Shown: one piece after another, positions 60,965-64,000 of the stretch
Layout of the letters: each line of letters starts with the position of its first letter
How positions within the stretch are numbered: the first letter of the stretch is position 1
Source of the DNA: Pseudomonadales bacterium
GTDB lineage: Bacteria > Pseudomonadota > Gammaproteobacteria > Pseudomonadales > Azotimanducaceae
DNA length: 64,000 bases
Assembly: GCA_012103505.1 (NCBI GenBank)
Contig: WLWP01000001.1
Coordinates: 1,364,001-1,428,000, forward strand
Direction: 5' to 3'
The notes under the pieces: generated by a model
What the model saw: the letters and a program-made list of their open reading frames with translations, nothing else
Told to the model about the DNA's origin: nothing
Databases searched by the model: none
Program-made: the position numbers and the translations under genes

Positions 60965-63151
60965 CTAGACGTCGAAAATGTAGCTGTACTTTAGAATGAA
61001 CTCGCGTCTTGGACGACCAGGGGCATTTCGATCATCGTCAGTTTCGTTGTAGACCACAAAGAAACCGGAATTTGCCGATTGCAGCCAAGAAAAGCGTAAA
61101 TTGGTGGCCAGTAGGTCATCTCGATCATTCTGTTGCACAAAGGCTTGAATCGAAATTTTTGGGGTGAAGGAATAAGACAGGCGTAGCTGTGAAAGATTGA
61201 CTTCAAAATCACCATTTGGAAGTTCCACGTCGTTGTGATTGAGACTTAGCCGCGCGCTAAATGACTCACCTATCCGGTAGTTCACAAAGGGGCTGGTAGA
61301 TAGTCTATCGCCGCCGAAGAATCCCCCGTAAACCAACTGCAAGCCAGCGCTAAGCGCTGCACTAGAGTCTGTACTAGAAAATATCGACAACTCCTCGTGG
61401 TCATACTCACCGGGATCTACAGTTACCCCACGGACGATCTCGAAGGGCGTCTTGACACCTTCATGGGTTAAATTTACGGCCGTGTGCAGCTGCGCACCAC
61501 TTTTCCAGATGGTTGAATGATCAATATGGACTTGCCCGCTTTCCCAAAAACCGTCGAAATCCCAATGACCATCAATGTTGATATGAGGGAGCATCTCAAG
61601 GATTGGGCTGTCATCACCGAAACGTATACGCCTGGACAGAAACCCAGTCGCCTGCCGATAACCTTTCCTGCGTAAGAAACCAACTTCCGGATTAAAGCCT
61701 TCTCCGACCTCCGTGTAACTCGCGATGTAGCTCCAAGCTTCTCCGTCTCGATTGACGCCAACTTTAAAGGCATGGTCGTCATCGTCAATATTCTGAGTAC
61801 TGGTTTTCGCTGCAAAACCCGAAAGGAGTGTTTTATCACCGAGCCCTAGCTGGCCATCTATGGCATAGGTTTGATTGTCGCTTAGATCGCTGTCCTTGTT
61901 CACGAATAGGACACCCAGAGAGGAGCGATTGGCGAACTCTTCTTTGACCCTGAAGACGGAAAAATCTGTCTCCGGCGCTATGCCACCAACTGCTTCTGAA
62001 CGCATGTGTAATACGCCAATATTCGTGGACTCCCGTACTTTGCCAGATAGTCGTATACCCCCATCAATGGGCAACTGTTGGCCAGCTGGGCCAATACCAA
62101 TGCGACGACTAAAAAACAGATCGAGCTCACCCGGAACGCCGACACTGAACTGGCTGGCATTTTCGAGGAAAAACGGTCGCTTCTCTGGAAAGAACAAACT
62201 GAAACGATCCAAATTCACTTGCTGTTGATCAACTTCAACCTGCGCAAAATCAGTGTTGTAGGTCAGATCCAACGTCAAGCTTGGCGTTAACGAGTACTTA
62301 ATGTCGACACCGAACTCTGAATCGTCCTCATCGACATCCGCAACCCCACCACGCAACGTTTTACCTAGCGCGTAAGGCGTAATCTTAATGTTTCGCGCAG
62401 ACGGGACTTCGATACCTGCGACCTCTCCTGCAAGAGACAGACGATTCAGTGAAAACTGAACTGGTATGGGCGCCCAGTACGCAATCTCGTTTTTGTGTCG
62501 GATGATCCGTTGAAAGTTAAAATTCCATGTCTGTGTACCGCGGCCAACATAGCGCAAAGATTTAAACGGAATCGCAAACTCAGCACTCCAACCATAGTCG
62601 CCGCGCTGTGTGGCCACATCCCAATTCGTATCCCAATTACTATTGAAACCAGTTTCACGAAAGCGTGCAGTGTTCGTGTTAACTAGTTGACCATCGTATT
62701 CAAGACCGGCCGCATTAGTTCCGAAAACAAACCCATCCTGCTCACCCCGAAAAGAATCGACGACAAACTGAATACTATCTTCGGATGTCAGATCGGAATC
62801 TCGTCGACTATTCGAAACGATTATCTGTTCAGGATTCTCGTCGTGACAAATCACGCCAATGTAGAGCGTGTCGTCAGTAAAACCGATGAAGACTTCAGTT
62901 TTTTCACTCGCGGGCTGTCCCTCGAAAGGCTGCACCTGGGTGAAGTTTGATAGCGGTACAATCTGACGCCACGAGCCATCACCGGAAATATTACCGTCTA
63001 AAACCGGGGCTTCCATCAGCCTACCGGCACTTCCTGCATTATTTGCTAGCGCAGACCCGGTCGTGGCGAGAAAGATCAGAAATGTAGCTAGACGACTTAT
63101 GCCGCAGGCCTTAAAAATCGTGCGTTCATTTGTAGATAACCATCTGGACAA
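60965..63151 (-). CDS. DUF5916/CBM9-like outer-membrane beta-barrel protein
   Basis: A 728-aa protein with a TTG start at 63151 and a signal peptide (LATFLIFLATTGSALANN). Residues about 45-215 form a carbohydrate-binding family 9-like domain (LDGNISGDGSWRQ, VFIGFTDDTLYIGVICHDEN, FVVDSFRGEQDGFVFG). The rest is a DUF5916 beta-barrel rich in alternating hydrophobic strands, with YNTDFAQVEVDQQQVNLDRF. The last residues (FILKYSYIFDV) end in an aromatic as outer-membrane proteins do. It overlaps the upstream NIPSNAP gene by 55 bases, so it is translated from inside that gene. Ligand unknown. Confidence 0.88.
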   Translation of the reverse strand: MSRWLSTNERTIFKACGISRLATFLIFLATTGSALANNAGSAGRLMEAPVLDGNISGDGSWRQIVPLSNFTQVQPFEGQPASEKTEVFIGFTDDTLYIGVICHDENPEQIIVSNSRRDSDLTSEDSIQFVVDSFRGEQDGFVFGTNAAGLEYDGQLVNTNTARFRETGFNSNWDTNWDVATQRGDYGWSAEFAIPFKSLRYVGRGTQTWNFNFQRIIRHKNEIAYWAPIPVQFSLNRLSLAGEVAGIEVPSARNIKITPYALGKTLRGGVADVDEDDSEFGVDIKYSLTPSLTLDLTYNTDFAQVEVDQQQVNLDRFSLFFPEKRPFFLENASQFSVGVPGELDLFFSRRIGIGPAGQQLPIDGGIRLSGKVRESTNIGVLHMRSEAVGGIAPETDFSVFRVKEEFANRSSLGVLFVNKDSDLSDNQTYAIDGQLGLGDKTLLSGFAAKTSTQNIDDDDHAFKVGVNRDGEAWSYIASYTEVGEGFNPEVGFLRRKGYRQATGFLSRRIRFGDDSPILEMLPHINIDGHWDFDGFWESGQVHIDHSTIWKSGAQLHTAVNLTHEGVKTPFEIVRGVTVDPGEYDHEELSIFSSTDSSAALSAGLQLVYGGFFGGDRLSTSPFVNYRIGESFSARLSLNHNDVELPNGDFEVNLSQLRLSYSFTPKISIQAFVQQNDRDDLLATNLRFSWLQSANSGFFVVYNETDDDRNAPGRPRREFILKYSYIFDV

Positions 63152-63447
63152 GGATGCTTGGCCCAGATTTCTTGCCAGTCAGGATGCGCCATCCTTTTTC
63201 GAAACTCCGCTTCGCGGGTCTCTTTGTCATCCCAGCGAATGATCCAAGTAACATTCGGTTGCCCATTTTCTGAAACTTGTGGGTTGGATCCGCTGACCTC
63301 AGCTTCCATACCATCGTCCATCCAGAATTCGATAACGTCCAAGTTTGCTTTGAGCCAGGGTGCTGCGAGCGACACCGCCCACTCTTTGTATTCTGAAAAT
63401 CTATCCGGGTCGATTGTGTAGTCTCGAATTTCAACTATGCCACTCAT
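63097..63447 (-). CDS. NIPSNAP family protein
   Basis: A 116-aa protein of the NIPSNAP/dimeric alpha-beta barrel family: IVEIRDYTIDPDRFSEYKEWAVSLAAPWLKA, then NVTWIIRWDDKETREAEFRKRMAHPDWQEIW. GGAG lies before the ATG. Its end overlaps the DUF5916 gene start by 55 bases in another frame. It is probably in one transcript with DUF5916, UroD-like and nitroreductase genes. No enzyme activity is assigned. Confidence 0.88.
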   Translation of the reverse strand: MSGIVEIRDYTIDPDRFSEYKEWAVSLAAPWLKANLDVIEFWMDDGMEAEVSGSNPQVSENGQPNVTWIIRWDDKETREAEFRKRMAHPDWQEIWAKHPCPDGYLQMNARFLRPAA

Positions 63448-63635
63448 TTTTTCTCCAACGATTGAATTTAGCTTGCCGAACTAGATTAACTCACCATGTT
63501 CAAAGAAAACTGATTTTCTGATCTCAAACGCTCTACGCAACCAGTATCAGAACTTGACCGCACCTTTGACTACAGTGATCCCTGTTTGTGGACTTATGTT
63601 ATCAGTCCCATACTCCGAGCGATCAAAGCCTTGTC
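63448..63635. other. Intergenic region without a recognisable gene
   Basis: This 188-base region lies between the NIPSNAP gene and the downstream NTF2-like gene, both on the minus strand. It should contain the promoter of the NIPSNAP-DUF5916 set. I see no convincing hairpin or long repeat in it. Confidence 0.4.
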
Positions 63636-64000
63636 CTACACCTTAAGATACTTCCAATAAGTATCCTTCATAGCGATACGACCATTGCGAACGGGATAGA
63701 GATCGACAGCATCGGCCACAAATGGCTTGCCGTCTTCGAAACCTGAGATGGAGAAAGTTTGCACGATAAGATCGCCTGCAGAGCGTTCCTCAAGATTTTG
63801 GTATTCGACATCAGACCAATGTTCGCCACGCCAAGAAATTTCTTCGAGCAATGCGTCCACTCCGGTAAGCAAACGTCCGTTTGGAAGTTGGGATGCTTCA
63901 CCCATATGTTGATGCCAACAAAAGTCATCTGTGACCACAGCTCGCAGGGCCTGGCCATCTGCCTTACCGTAAGCACGTCGAAACTGCGCTATCAGCGCTA
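63636..64000 (-). CDS. NTF2/SnoaL-like protein, 5' end outside the window
   Basis: At least 121 aa; the frame is open to the right edge (LIAQFRRAYGKADGQALRAVVTDDF...), and the GTG at 63938 is therefore unlikely to be the true start. The cone-fold pattern ALRAVVTDDFCWHQHMGEAS, with GVDALLEEI, VDLYPVRNGRIAMKDTYWKYL at the end, fits SnoaL/NTF2-like proteins, which include isomerases, dehydratases and binding proteins. The complete gene lies beyond the window. Confidence 0.75.
   Translation of the reverse strand, partial: ALIAQFRRAYGKADGQALRAVVTDDFCWHQHMGEASQLPNGRLLTGVDALLEEISWRGEHWSDVEYQNLEERSAGDLIVQTFSISGFEDGKPFVADAVDLYPVRNGRIAMKDTYWKYLKV

Noticed and set aside
1..64000. Mobile elements, integrases or transposases explaining the accessory content
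   Set aside because: No protein of such a family, no terminal inverted repeats and no tRNA-flanking direct repeat were recognised; the tRNA-Gly at 39140 has no visible attachment-site duplicate, though an exact search was not possible.

Overview
The window is a gene-dense bacterial chromosome segment with roughly 53% GC by eye and few gaps above 200 bases. It most resembles a marine or otherwise aerobic gammaproteobacterium. The hints are DUF3391/HD-GYP and EAL signalling proteins, PCu(A)C, a MacA/MacB-type exporter, a DUF5916 outer-membrane protein, and many acyl-CoA dehydrogenases, P450s, Rieske oxygenases and luciferase-like monooxygenases. Taxonomy is inferred from family content only. 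One RNA gene, tRNA-Gly(CCC), is present. I saw no rRNA, CRISPR array, insertion sequence, phage gene or replication origin.

Layout. Positions 1-1.64 kb hold a 'GWTDGLPVVPP'-type protein followed by a UGSC-family selenoprotein with an in-frame UGA and a hairpin just behind it. Positions 2.3-6.1 kb hold two c-di-GMP-type proteins (HD-GYP and EAL) that have each lost key active-site residues, facing a three-gene phosphorelay operon (LuxR-type regulator, a histidine-box-only mini-protein, a lone receiver). Positions 6.2-24.4 kb are mixed: hydrolases, an orphan truncated peptide ABC ATPase, PhyH, a TauE-like permease, ThuA/amidohydrolase, a Tat-exported GMC oxidoreductase pair, a small HEWGH membrane protein, PCu(A)C, and a HlyD-ABC-FtsX exporter.

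From 24.4 to 60 kb the segment reads as a catabolic accessory region for hydrophobic or cyclic carbon compounds. There are two Rieske oxygenases, five P450-type genes, two tandem pairs of acyl-CoA dehydrogenases, five SDRs, two further luciferase-like enzymes, MaoC, FAH, dienelactone hydrolase, DsbA/HCCA-isomerase-like proteins, amidohydrolases and a PQQ-cytochrome c dehydrogenase. The actual substrate cannot be read from the sequence. The most compact unit is 51.16-54.98 kb: ferredoxin, HEWGH membrane protein, P450, Rieske oxygenase and an 81-aa protein, all close or overlapping. It diverges from a two-gene P450 operon whose second member lacks the haem cysteine. The right end (59.2-64 kb) has nitroreductase, a UroD/MtaA-like protein, DUF5916, NIPSNAP and an NTF2-like gene cut by the window edge.

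The strongest points for follow-up are the UGSC selenoprotein with its candidate SECIS, the Cys-less P450 partner, the two paralogous HEWGH membrane proteins beside redox operons, and purine-rich short tandem repeats (15 or 8 bp) at the 5' ends of four genes. Several genes are broken: a P450 by two dinucleotide-run frameshifts, a MATE exporter and an amidohydrolase by in-frame UGA, and an ABC ATPase at both ends.
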